A DNA stretch of 62,816 nucleotides from CAZAKZ01 sp964485695 (GTDB taxonomy: Bacteria; Planctomycetota; JAFGQW01): contig CAZAKZ010000014.1 of NCBI GenBank assembly GCA_964485695.1, positions 1 to 62,816 of the forward strand, given 5' to 3'. Of this stretch, positions 51,025-59,080 are shown piece after piece. The notes under the pieces were generated by a model that worked only from the letters and a program-made list of their open reading frames with translations, was not told where the DNA came from and did not search any database. Every line of letters starts with the position of its first letter. The stretch's first letter is position 1. Made by a program: the position numbers and the translations under genes.

Positions 51025-53475
51025 TCAAGGAGCGGTCTTGTCCGTGAGCCGGGACCAGAGCCGCGCCTGGAAGGCCAGGGTCAGGAGCGCCAGGAGTCCC
51101 ACCGCCGCGATCCACATTCCCAGAGCAAACGACGCCGGCGCGTACGTGAACACCACCCGGTGCCTGCCCGCCTGGACCTGGATGGCCCGGCCCGTGATGT
51201 TGGCCCGGTGGATGGGGGTCTCCACCCCGTCCACCGTGGCCGTCCACCCGGGATACCAGGTATCGCTCAGGAAGAGCAGGCACTCCCGGGGGGCGGTCAC
51301 CTCGAGGCGGACCTCGTGCTGGTCGTAGTTCTCGAATTTCACGCCGCCCTCGATGGCGGGGCCCGGGAGGCCCAGGGGCGTGGTGTTCATGCCGCGCTCG
51401 CGGTGGATGAGCACCGTGGTCCGCGAGTCGAAGTCCGGACTCAGCACCTCCTGCTGCGCGGCCGTGAGTCTGCGGAGCCCGGCCGCTCGCTCTACCACCA
51501 CCCGGCCAAAGGGCACCAAGAAGGCGCGCGGCAATACCCCCGGATTCCGGTGGAGGCGGATCCGGAAGGGGGAATACGGGGCCTGATACTCGACGTCGAG
51601 GGGATACTGCAGCCGCTTGCCGCCGGAGAACTCCGCCACCAGGGGGTACTTGCCCGCGAGATAGCCGTACGGATCGATGAAGTAGCGCACGTTCAGGAGG
51701 GAGGCGATCTTCTCGTTCATCGCCTGGATAGGTTGCGGGGCGCGCGGATTTCCCGGAATGATGATCAGCTGGCCGGCTTCCATCATCCACCGGGGATAGA
51801 GCTGGTAGTAGAGGAAGACGTTGGTGATGTCGAAGAGCAGGTTCAGGTTGGGGTCGAGGAGGTTCCGGGCCGGATCGTAGGGCGTGAGATCGCCCTTCCA
51901 GCCCCGGGCCAGGTGATAGCCATTGGTGAATACGATGCGTTCTGGATCCAGGTCGGCCATGCGGTAGGGATCGGTGCGCCCCGCCTCCTCCTCCTGGATA
52001 CGCCGGGCGGTGTCGGGCATGGTGGTCCAGCGTTCGGCCTCGATCCTGGGATTGTGGTCCCCCAGGGCCACCTTCAGGTCCAGGAAGCAGAGCGCCAGGG
52101 CCAGGGCCGAGAGACCCGCGGTCACCGCCTTTTTCCGGGCTCCGGGCACGCGCGTGACGATCCAGGTGAGGCCCAGGGCCGCGGTCACGGCCAGCACCAG
52201 GTCCACGTAGAGGAGGAACCGGTCGTGGAACCGGAACAGGTCGAATCCGGGTACCCCGTAATAGAAGAGGTAGAAGAGGCCGCCCCCCTTGCCGAGACAC
52301 AGCAGCAGGCTCAGGATCAGGAACACCAGGAGCATCCGGACGTTGGGCCTCCGCCACCCCAGCACCAGGCATACCACGAGGAGCGCCAGCGGCAGCAGAC
52401 CCACGTACCCGGTCATCTCCCAGTAGAGAATGGGTGTCTTCGCGTCCTGCTCGAATCCCACCAGCTCCCGGATGGTTTCCCCCGGCTTCCCGGGGTGCGG
52501 CACCGGCTTTCCGGTCCGGGGATTGATCCAGGTCCTGGGCTCGAGTTCCCCGGGATCCCCGAAGGCGCTGGGCAGGAAGAAGGCGCCCAGGTGCTTCCAC
52601 TGGTACTGCCACTGTGTGGCATGCTCCAGGGTCATACCGCCTTTGCGGGGCCCTAAGTCGTTGAGCTCGTTGGTGGGGAGGATCTGCGGCATGCCGAGGA
52701 GAACGCCCAGGAGGACGGCATAGCCGACACCCCCTCCGAAGCGCCAGGCGTTGGGCCATCGGCCGCCCTCGTAGGGCTTCCGGATCCAGATTTTCACACC
52801 GAGGTAGACCGCGTAGAGGCCGGCTACCAGCAGGTTGTTGAACACGATCTGGGGGTGGCCGGCCAGGACCATGGCGCCCACCGCCAGGGCGAAGAGGGTC
52901 AGGGTCTTTATCGACCGCCTCGCGGCGTAGCGCTCCAGGAGCAGCAGCAGCAGCGGGATCCAGATGGCGGAGGCGGTCATGTTGACGTGCTTCAGGTGGG
53001 TGACGAAGAAGCCCGAGAAGGCGAAGATCACGGCGGCCACCAGGGTGCAGGAACGGGCCGCACCCAGTTGCCGGGCGTAGAGGGCCGCGAACACGCCCGA
53101 GAGCACTACGTGGATCAGGATGCCCCAGTTGAAGGCAATGGCCAGGGGCAGGATCCAGAACAGGGCCAGGTTCAGGGGGTAGAGGGCGGCCACCTGGCCC
53201 TCGGCGTGGAGTGGGAACCCGGTGCCGATGAAGCTACACCACAGCGGCAGGCGCCCCTGGGCGAGGCCCTCCTGGTAGAAGTGCTTCATGGGGTAGTTCA
53301 GGTGCCAGATGTCCGACCCGGCGATGTCGTGGGTGAAGAAGAGGCTCAGGCCGGCGGCGACGTCGAGGCCGTAGAAGACGATGGCGGCGGCCAACATCAC
53401 GCAGCCGGCAATCGCGCCGGTGCGCACCAGCTCGGCCAGAGAAACCTCGCTGGATCTCGGGGTCGGTTCATTCAT
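51025..53475 (-). CDS. YfhO-like polytopic membrane protein
   Basis: The 816-residue product has about twelve hydrophobic helices in the first 550 residues (for example AGCVMLAAAIVFYGLDVAAG, LNLALFWILPLAIAFNWGIL, LPLALLVVCLVLGW) and a beta-rich outside end (DTWYPGWTATVDGVETPIHR is a typical YfhO phrase). YfhO proteins are thought to glycosylate lipid or cell-wall polymers. ATG 53475 is used because GGAG lies upstream at about 10 nt; longer readings add a polar tail. It lies 87 bp downstream of the GGDEF-like gene on the same strand. Confidence 0.82.
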   Translation of the reverse strand: MNEPTPRSSEVSLAELVRTGAIAGCVMLAAAIVFYGLDVAAGLSLFFTHDIAGSDIWHLNYPMKHFYQEGLAQGRLPLWCSFIGTGFPLHAEGQVAALYPLNLALFWILPLAIAFNWGILIHVVLSGVFAALYARQLGAARSCTLVAAVIFAFSGFFVTHLKHVNMTASAIWIPLLLLLLERYAARRSIKTLTLFALAVGAMVLAGHPQIVFNNLLVAGLYAVYLGVKIWIRKPYEGGRWPNAWRFGGGVGYAVLLGVLLGMPQILPTNELNDLGPRKGGMTLEHATQWQYQWKHLGAFFLPSAFGDPGELEPRTWINPRTGKPVPHPGKPGETIRELVGFEQDAKTPILYWEMTGYVGLLPLALLVVCLVLGWRRPNVRMLLVFLILSLLLCLGKGGGLFYLFYYGVPGFDLFRFHDRFLLYVDLVLAVTAALGLTWIVTRVPGARKKAVTAGLSALALALCFLDLKVALGDHNPRIEAERWTTMPDTARRIQEEEAGRTDPYRMADLDPERIVFTNGYHLARGWKGDLTPYDPARNLLDPNLNLLFDITNVFLYYQLYPRWMMEAGQLIIIPGNPRAPQPIQAMNEKIASLLNVRYFIDPYGYLAGKYPLVAEFSGGKRLQYPLDVEYQAPYSPFRIRLHRNPGVLPRAFLVPFGRVVVERAAGLRRLTAAQQEVLSPDFDSRTTVLIHRERGMNTTPLGLPGPAIEGGVKFENYDQHEVRLEVTAPRECLLFLSDTWYPGWTATVDGVETPIHRANITGRAIQVQAGRHRVVFTYAPASFALGMWIAAVGLLALLTLAFQARLWSRLTDKTAP

Positions 53476-53562
53476 GGTTTCGTGCTCCCATCCCGGATCG
53501 GAGAGCACATTCTTGCAGAAGGGCAGTGCCAGGGCAACGTGGTATTTGGTTCCGGCGAAGCC

Positions 53563-54423
53563 TTACGACATGGCCAGGGACTTGCCCTGTTTCCGGGTCT
53601 GGGCGAGCATGGCCACGCCCACGTTCAGGAAATCGTGATGGGTGGAGTCCTCCTGGGGGAGCGGGCCGGTCAGGATGGACAGGCTGAGAGTGACGTTGTG
53701 CGAATCCCGGCCGAGGGAAACCGGCATCTCCTCGACCTGCTTTCGGATGCGGCGGCCGAGGCCGTAGAGAGCGTTGGAGGTCGTATGGGGCAGGAGGAGG
53801 ACGAACTGGTCCTCCTGGTTTCGAAACAGGAGGTCCTCGGAACGAAGGGACTTCACGATGTTGCTTCCGAGCTGGCGCAGGACCTTGTCCGTTTCTTCTC
53901 GCCCGAAGGCCTCGAGGATGGTGGGGTAGTCATCCACTCCGAACACCACCAGGCTCATGGCGGTGTCTTCCTCCCGGGCGTCGGCGTGGGCCTCCTCGAG
54001 GAAGTCGAGGAAACAGGCCCGGTTCAGGCAGCCCGTGGCCGGATCCTGAGCGTAGGCCAGGAAGGCCGGGTCCTTCAGGAGCCGGTTCAGGCCGCCCTGG
54101 AGGTGGAACCGGTAGGACCGGCTGCCGGTGGTGACGATCTGACCGTCGTCGAGCCTCTGCATTCCCCGGACCTCCCGGCCGTCCACGGCCACCTGGTCCG
54201 AGCCGGGCACGGGTTCCAGGCACACGACGTCCTGACCGTCTTCCCGGGTAAGGATAAATCGGGCCTCCTCCAGCACGGTCTCCTCTGCCTGGAGGAGGAT
54301 CCGTTTGAAGGGTCCTGTCCGGTCTTCCGGGATCAGGCACGGCTTCTCCGCCGGCCAGTGCCGGACGTCGCTTGCGGACGATGTGGATCGGTCAGAGTCG
54401 GGTACGGCCTGGGAATCGATCAC
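53563..54423 (-). CDS. Degenerate GGDEF protein with FHA-like N-terminal domain
   Basis: The 286-residue product starts with GTG at 54423. Its first part has an FHA-like phrase (DQVAVDGREVRGMQRLDDGQ, IVTTGSRSYRFHLQ). The second half follows the GGDEF fold (DPATGCLNRACFLDFLEEAH, MSLVVFGVDDYPTILEAFGR), but the signature loop reads NQEDQF where GGDEF is expected. The metal and substrate residues are lost, so it probably does not make cyclic di-GMP and may bind nucleotide or a partner instead. It lies downstream of repeat B. Confidence 0.78.
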   Translation of the reverse strand: MIDSQAVPDSDRSTSSASDVRHWPAEKPCLIPEDRTGPFKRILLQAEETVLEEARFILTREDGQDVVCLEPVPGSDQVAVDGREVRGMQRLDDGQIVTTGSRSYRFHLQGGLNRLLKDPAFLAYAQDPATGCLNRACFLDFLEEAHADAREEDTAMSLVVFGVDDYPTILEAFGREETDKVLRQLGSNIVKSLRSEDLLFRNQEDQFVLLLPHTTSNALYGLGRRIRKQVEEMPVSLGRDSHNVTLSLSILTGPLPQEDSTHHDFLNVGVAMLAQTRKQGKSLAMS

Positions 54424-54519
54424 CTTTGAGGTCCCCCAAAGTGGCCCGAAGATGAAATGTCTCCGAGTATCGTTTTCAATCGGAACCGGCGGGGAATGAC
54501 TTGAGGGGTGTCATTTTCA

Positions 54520-54782
54520 GGGGAAACCCCCAGCTCTGCTGGAGGACTCGTGAAGTTTGACATTTCCGGAAATCGAGGCGGGATTTCCTTTGCCCATGTC
54601 CTCCGAGATTGAAAGTAATCGTGGTTATCCCCTCCAAGGTGTACCATTGCATTGTTGCGTGCCATTGTTCCCATGGGTGATCCCACGGCCTGATTTTGTC
54701 CTAGATCGGGACATATCAGGGATGTGGGATGCCCCACGGCCCTGATATGTCTCGATCTAGGACAAAATCAGGTTGTGGGATC
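54520..54782 (+). repeat. Copy B of the long-hairpin repeat element
   Basis: This copy begins GGGGAAACC with the hairpin CCCCCAGC-TCT-GCTGGAGG and GGACTCGTGAAG, and is homologous to copy A along most of its length. The long hairpin has arms 54679-54728 and 54733-54782, with one non-pairing site and four or five G-U pairs. Where it differs from copy A, both arms change together (for example the A/T pair near position 14 of the arm). It lies between two minus-strand genes, not in a convergent gap. No coding frame is supported inside. Confidence 0.8.
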
Positions 54783-54845
54783 GGCACTTCCGCATTCAGG
54801 CCTACCCGAAACATACCGCTTTGAGCGGTTCACCCTTTTTAAAGC

Positions 54846-54864
54846 CTCCGGCTCTGCCGGAGGA
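54846..54864 (-). terminator. Hairpin after gltX
   Basis: CCTCCGGC-TCT-GCCGGAGG is a perfect hairpin 9 bp past the gltX stop (54874-54876), with CTTT beyond on the minus strand. It can terminate gltX. The TCT loop and GC stem resemble the leader hairpin of repeat elements A and B, so it may also be a remnant of a related element. Confidence 0.6.
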
Positions 54865-54873
54865 TGTATTAAC

Positions 54874-56322
54874 TCAAGAAACAAGGGCGCGGGCAGTGTG
54901 GATCCGTCGTAGAATCGCCTCTTTCCCGATGACCTCCATGGATTGCACGAGGGGGGGGGTGGCGCGGCTTCCCGTCACCGCGACCCGGAGCACCATGAAA
55001 ATATTTCCGCGTTTCCACCCCTTCTCGCCGGCCAGGGCGTCCACGGCGGCCTCGTAGTCCGCGGCCCCGGGCTGCGGGCCGAGACCCTCCAGGTGCGAGG
55101 GGTAGGCCGAGAGGACCCCGGCCGCGAACGCCCGGTCGCATTTCTTCGGCACCAGGAGGTCCACGTCGTAGCCTTGCGGGTCTTCGAAGAAGAAGGCGCT
55201 CTTCCCCTCCACCTCGTCGAGGGTCTTGATGCGCTCCTGGACCAGCGGCAGGAACCGGGGCAGGAGCGTGTGTCGCTCTTCCGGAAGGCCGAAATCCTTC
55301 ACCACCTCGACCAGGTCTTCCAGGGCCATGGCGCGGATGTACTCGCCGTTGAGCCAGTCCAGTTTCTCGAGGTTGAACACCGGCGCGGCCGAGGCGTTGA
55401 CGCGACTGAATTCGAAGGCCTCCACCAGGGTTTCGAAGGGAAACACCTCCTCGCCGCCGGGAAGGCTGAATCCCAGCAGCGCCAGGAAGTTCACCAGGGC
55501 CTCGGGCAGGTAGCCCTTCTGCCGGTACCACTCGATGCTCACGGGGTTCTTTCGCTTGGAGATCTTGGACCGGTTCTTGTTCCTGAGCAGCGGGAGGTGC
55601 GCCATCTCCGGCATGGGGTAGCCGAGCGCCCGGTAGATGAACACGTGCTTGGGCACCGAGCTGATCCACTCCTCGGCGCGGATGACGTGGGTGATCTGCA
55701 TGAGGTGGTCGTCCACCACGTTGGCCAGGTGGTAGGTGGGGAAACCGTCCGTCTTCACCAGCACCTGGTCGTCGATGACGTCGTTCCGGAAGGTGATGTC
55801 CCCCCGGACCTCGTCGTGGAAGGTAGTCTCGCCCTCGTGGGGAACCTTGAGCCGGATGACGTGGGGTTTTCCCGCCCTCAGGTTTTCCTGCCCCACGGGG
55901 CCGGCCAGGTCGCGGCAGTGCCCGTCGTATCCGATGAGGTCCCGGCCCTCCTTTTTCTGCTGCTCGCGCACCTGTTTCAGGCGCTCCGGGGTGCAGAAGC
56001 ACGGGTAGGCGCGGCCGGCATCCACCATGCGCGCGGCGTGGTCGGCATAGATGTCCAGTCGCTCGGACTGGCGGTACGGTCCGTATTCGCCGCCCTCATC
56101 GGGCCCCTCGTCCCACTGGATGCCGAGCCACCGGAGACTGCGGAGGATCATGGCCTCGGAGGCCGGGGTGGAGCGCTCCTGGTCGGTGTCCTCGATGCGG
56201 AGGAGGAACTGCCCTCCGGTCTTCCTGGCCAGGGCCTGGTTGAACAGGGCCACGTACGCCGTGCCCACGTGGGGGTCACCCGTGGGACTGGGGGCAATGC
56301 GTGTTCGTGCGGGCGTCGTCAT
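54874..56322 (-). CDS. gltX: Glutamyl-tRNA synthetase
   Basis: The enzyme charges tRNA-Glu with glutamate. ATG 56322 starts MTTPARTRIAPSPTGDPHVG, with AAGGAGG about 11 nt upstream; the longer reading to 56376 lacks a conserved start. The class I HIGH motif is HVGT (17-20) and the KMSKS loop reads SKISKR (near residue 248). Zinc-type cysteines are at CFCTPERL and GHCRDL. The C-terminal anticodon-binding half is complete. The 482-residue length is normal. It lies 50 nt downstream of the araB-like gene on the same strand. Confidence 0.94.
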   Translation of the reverse strand: MTTPARTRIAPSPTGDPHVGTAYVALFNQALARKTGGQFLLRIEDTDQERSTPASEAMILRSLRWLGIQWDEGPDEGGEYGPYRQSERLDIYADHAARMVDAGRAYPCFCTPERLKQVREQQKKEGRDLIGYDGHCRDLAGPVGQENLRAGKPHVIRLKVPHEGETTFHDEVRGDITFRNDVIDDQVLVKTDGFPTYHLANVVDDHLMQITHVIRAEEWISSVPKHVFIYRALGYPMPEMAHLPLLRNKNRSKISKRKNPVSIEWYRQKGYLPEALVNFLALLGFSLPGGEEVFPFETLVEAFEFSRVNASAAPVFNLEKLDWLNGEYIRAMALEDLVEVVKDFGLPEERHTLLPRFLPLVQERIKTLDEVEGKSAFFFEDPQGYDVDLLVPKKCDRAFAAGVLSAYPSHLEGLGPQPGAADYEAAVDALAGEKGWKRGNIFMVLRVAVTGSRATPPLVQSMEVIGKEAILRRIHTARALVS

Positions 56323-56372
56323 GGTTCGGAAGTCCTCCTTCCGGAAGGTAGTAGGCGCCGGTGGGGGATTTT

Positions 56373-58031
56373 TCAACCGGCTGCGATTTTCCGGAGCTCG
56401 TGCATGACGTCCTGGTCGCCGCGTCCGAAGTGGTCGTGGAGCTTCAGGTAGATCTCGAAAAGGCGCTCATAGACCGGCCGGGTGGTTTCGTCCGGCGTCA
56501 CCGTGCCGTCGTGGCCGCACCCGAGGTGCGCCACGGCGTCGGCCGCGCTTTGAAAGCCGCTGCCGGCCGGACCCGCGGCCAGGGCGCCGAACACGGCGCT
56601 GCCCCGGGCCACGGTCTGATCGCTCGAGGCGATGTGGATGGGGAAATGGGTGATGTCCGCGTAGAGCTGCATCAGGAAGGGATTCTTCCGGGCCAGGCCG
56701 CCGCAGGCCACGATGCGCTCAACGGGGACCCCGGCCTGGACGTAGCGGTCCAGGATGACCCGGGTGCCGAAGGCCGTGGCCTCCAGGAAGGCCCGGTATA
56801 TCTCCTCCGGCCGGGTGTTCAGGGTCAGGCCCACCAGGGCGCCGGACAGGTTTCCGTCCATGAGGATGCTGCGGTTGCCCTGGTGCCAATCCAGGGCCAC
56901 GAGGCCGGTCTCTCCGGGCCGGAGGGCGGCGGCCTTTTCGCTGAGCAGGGCGTGGAGGTCCACGCCCTCCTGTTCGGCCTCGGCCTGGAAGGCCGCGGGC
57001 AAGGCCCGGTCCAGGAACCAGGCGAAGATATCCCCCACGGCGCCCTGGCCCGATTCGTAGCCGTGATACCCCGGCAGGATCCCGTCCTCCACCAGACCCG
57101 CGAAGCCCTCGAAGAACCGGGCCTCGGCGCCGAGGGTCATGTGGCAGGCGCTGGTGCCCAGGATGATGACCATGGTGCCGGGGGCGTGCACGCCCACACC
57201 CGGCACGCCCGCGTGGGCGTCAATGGTGGCGGCGCTGACCGGAAGGCCCGCGGGCAGGCCGAACAGCTCGGCGGCTTCGGCCAGGATGCGGCCCGCCGGT
57301 TTTCCCGGGGCCACCACCTCGCCCTGGACCTTTTCCCGGTAGAACCCGGTGAGTGCCGGATCGAGGCTCGCGAGGAATTCCTCGGAGGGGTAGCCGTCGC
57401 GGCTGTTCCACAGGGCCTTGTACCCGGCTGCACACGCGTTCCGGGTCTCTCGACCGGTCAGCTGCCACACGATCCAGTCCCCGCCCTCGATGAACCGGTC
57501 CGCGGCGGCGTAGGCCTCGGGCGCTTCCCGGAGCACCTGCCAGGCCTTGGGCAGGAGCCACTCCAGGCCCACGACGCCTCCGTAGTAGGGGAGAAAGGGC
57601 TCGTCTCGCTGCCGGGCCACGGCGTTGATGCGCCGGGTCTCCTCCTTGGCACCGTGATGCTTCCAGAGCTTGGGCCAGGCGTGGGGCACCCGGGACCACG
57701 GTTCCAGGAGGCACAGGGGCACGCCGTCGGCCGTGACCGGGAGGGGTGTGCAGGCCGTGAAATCCACGCCCACGCCGATGAGGTCCTCGGGCCGCACTTG
57801 GCCCGCCTCGAGGGCCCTGCGGATGGCGCTCGCGGCGCTCTGGATCCAGTCCCCGGGGTGCTGGAGGGCCCAATCCCGCGGCAGGGCTTCGCCCGTGGGA
57901 AGAGCCGTGTCCAGGACGCCGTGCGTATAGGGCTCCACGGCCTCACCCACCTCCATGGCCTCTTCCACATCCAGGGCCAGGGCCCGGACGGATTCCGTGC
58001 CGAAATCGAGACCCAGTGCGATGCGTGCCAT
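56373..58031 (-). CDS. araB: L-ribulokinase-like FGGY carbohydrate kinase
   Basis: The 552-residue kinase has the FGGY fold: ALGLDFGTESVRALALDV at the start (ribulokinase hallmark), GVGVDFTACTPLPVTADG with WKHHGAKEE, then ACGGLARKNPFLMQLYADI (the FGGY-C signature). The FGGY family phosphorylates sugars such as L-ribulose, D-xylulose or glycerol; the ribulokinase subgroup fits best, and the length is typical of AraB. AGGAG lies about 8 nt before ATG 58031. No araA or araD is next to it, so the pathway is incomplete in this window. Confidence 0.85.
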   Translation of the reverse strand: MARIALGLDFGTESVRALALDVEEAMEVGEAVEPYTHGVLDTALPTGEALPRDWALQHPGDWIQSAASAIRRALEAGQVRPEDLIGVGVDFTACTPLPVTADGVPLCLLEPWSRVPHAWPKLWKHHGAKEETRRINAVARQRDEPFLPYYGGVVGLEWLLPKAWQVLREAPEAYAAADRFIEGGDWIVWQLTGRETRNACAAGYKALWNSRDGYPSEEFLASLDPALTGFYREKVQGEVVAPGKPAGRILAEAAELFGLPAGLPVSAATIDAHAGVPGVGVHAPGTMVIILGTSACHMTLGAEARFFEGFAGLVEDGILPGYHGYESGQGAVGDIFAWFLDRALPAAFQAEAEQEGVDLHALLSEKAAALRPGETGLVALDWHQGNRSILMDGNLSGALVGLTLNTRPEEIYRAFLEATAFGTRVILDRYVQAGVPVERIVACGGLARKNPFLMQLYADITHFPIHIASSDQTVARGSAVFGALAAGPAGSGFQSAADAVAHLGCGHDGTVTPDETTRPVYERLFEIYLKLHDHFGRGDQDVMHELRKIAAG

Positions 58032-58200
58032 GGTTCTTCTCCTGGACGGGTCCGAGGGTGAAAAGGAACTCGGTGGAGCGGCTGCGGGCTAACAATACGG
58101 AGGGCGCTCGAAACCGTCAAGACGCGGGAGGTCCGGGAATCGGGCGAGAGGAAGACAAGGTCCAGAAATTGAAGAGGCGAACGTCATGACAATACCGATT

Positions 58201-58230
58201 TTGACTTCTCTAATTGACTTGAAATAAAGT
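58201..58230 (+). promoter_or_regulatory. Candidate promoter in the nrdJ upstream region
   Basis: TTGACT (58201-58206) and TAAAGT (58225-58230) are 18 nt apart. A 7-bp dyad follows at 58264-58283. No gene follows within 850 bp except nrdJ. Confidence 0.35.
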
Positions 58231-58263
58231 TGTTACGTTGATTTCAGTCAAGGAGGCGTTAAG

Positions 58264-58283
58264 ATCAGACGTATGTGTCTGAT
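58264..58283. promoter_or_regulatory. Dyad ATCAGAC-N6-GTCTGAT
   Basis: The arms are perfect 7-bp inverted copies around GTATGT. They lie about 35 bp after the promoter-like pair at 58201-58230, where a repressor could act. No factor is assigned. Confidence 0.35.
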
Positions 58284-58518
58284 TAGAGTGGGTGGCCCCG
58301 GGGAGACGGGAATCCCTTACTTTCGTGGGGTGGGGTGAAAAAATATTTGTTCGGGTTCTGAATGGGAATCGATGCCTAAGGTGAACGCGGAGAAAGCGAT
58401 AATGAGGTTCAAGATCCCCTAAAATAGTTCTTTCAAAACGAAAACAAAACCCTAAAATGCATTCTAACTGGCGGTGGGAAAAGGATGTTGTCCTGGAACC
58501 ATGATCAAAGTGAGATTC

Positions 58519-58546
58519 TTGACAGCCCTATATGTAGTGGTATTTT
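58519..58546 (+). promoter_or_regulatory. Promoter with NrdR-box-like spacer, upstream of nrdJ
   Basis: TTGACA (58519-58524) and TATTTT (58541-58546) flank a 16-bp spacer. The spacer, GCCCTATATGTAGTGG, matches the NrdR box consensus (acaCtAtATaTaGtgt) at 12 of 16 positions as I align it. NrdR is the repressor of ribonucleotide reductase genes, so a site filling the spacer would block RNA polymerase. NrdR sites often come in pairs; I see only one. Confidence 0.5.
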
Positions 58547-58786
58547 ACGACCCGCTGATGAATGAGGGCTATAGGTTGGGGAGGGCATTCAGAAGCACCT
58601 GAAGCGAGACTCGGGCGCCTAGGTCGGGCCCCTGGGTCCCCGATCCGGGTCTCTGGGAATCCCTCCACCGAGCAGCGTGCCGCCTCGCGGAAATCCAGTT
58701 CGCTGATTCCCGCAATTGACATCTTCTGCGGGGGAAATGCCGCCATTCATCGGGGCCGCGGACCCGAGGCGGTCATGCCTCGAGCC

Positions 58787-58834
58787 ACGGAAACATGCAC
58801 TGTTACATGCACGGAAACATGCACGGAAACATGA
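58787..58834 (+). repeat. 12-bp tandem repeat, four copies
   Basis: ACGGAAACATGC is repeated four times with small changes (ACTGTTACATGC second, ACGGAAACATGA last). It lies in the leader of nrdJ. Unit length is a multiple of three, but no coding frame is supported. Confidence 0.85.
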
Positions 58835-58878
58835 CAGTGTATTTTTGAGACGTTGTTGATTGAGTCGTGAATTTCAGG

Positions 58879-58949
58879 GTGATTTCAAGGCAGTGATTTC
58901 AAGGCAGTGATTTCAAGGCAGTGATTTCAAGGCGGTGATTTTTAAGGCG
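58879..58949 (+). repeat. 14-bp tandem repeat, about five copies
   Basis: GTGATTTCAAGGCA occurs three times exactly, once as GTGATTTCAAGGCG and once with an extra T (GTGATTTTTAAGGCG). It is AT-richer than the surroundings and lies about 130-200 bp before nrdJ. Confidence 0.85.
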
Positions 58950-59003
58950 GTGGACTCCGTGATCGGTTCCATGAATACCCCGTATTCGAGAAACGACCAT
59001 GGG

Positions 59004-59036
59004 GGCAGCCTGAAGGCAGGCTGAAGGCAGGCTGAC
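59004..59036 (+). repeat. 11-bp tandem repeat, three copies
   Basis: GGCAGCCTGAA, GGCAGGCTGAA and GGCAGGCTGAC follow one another 45-77 bp before the nrdJ start codon. The units can pair with each other (GCAGGCTG/CAGCCTGC-like), so a folded leader is possible. Confidence 0.75.
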
Positions 59037-59080
59037 AGCAGGCAGCATCATGCAGCATGTCGGATCGGGATGATTGATTC

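Larger units (their letters stand above)
58032..59080 (+). other. Long gene-free region upstream of nrdJ
   Basis: These 1049 bp hold no gene I trust. 58190-58560 is AT-rich and contains two promoter-like sequences, a dyad and a NrdR-box-like site. 58560-58790 is GC-rich with no recognised riboswitch. 58787-59036 contains three unlike tandem-repeat tracts, listed separately. Transcription of nrdJ from the NrdR-box promoter would give a leader of about 530 nt. Confidence 0.6.

Noticed and set aside
58273..58338. 21-codon frame after an AAGGAGG sequence
   Set aside because: The ribosome site is 16 nt from the ATG, which is too far, and the peptide has no known match.
58556..58590. Second NrdR box in tandem
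   Set aside because: GGGCTATAGGTTGG is similar only in CTATA and lacks the right half, and spacing does not fit.
58562..58834. 90-residue open frame in the nrdJ leader
   Set aside because: It has no ribosome site, no recognisable fold and ends in the 12-bp tandem repeats. It looks like chance in GC-rich DNA.
58787..58949. CRISPR array
   Set aside because: Units are 12-14 bp, directly adjacent and without spacers, and no cas gene is present.
58551..59080. Cobalamin riboswitch expected before a B12-dependent reductase
   Set aside because: I searched by eye for the B12 box and the CCGGUG/CCGC core and found no convincing match. A covariance-model search of the region would be decisive.
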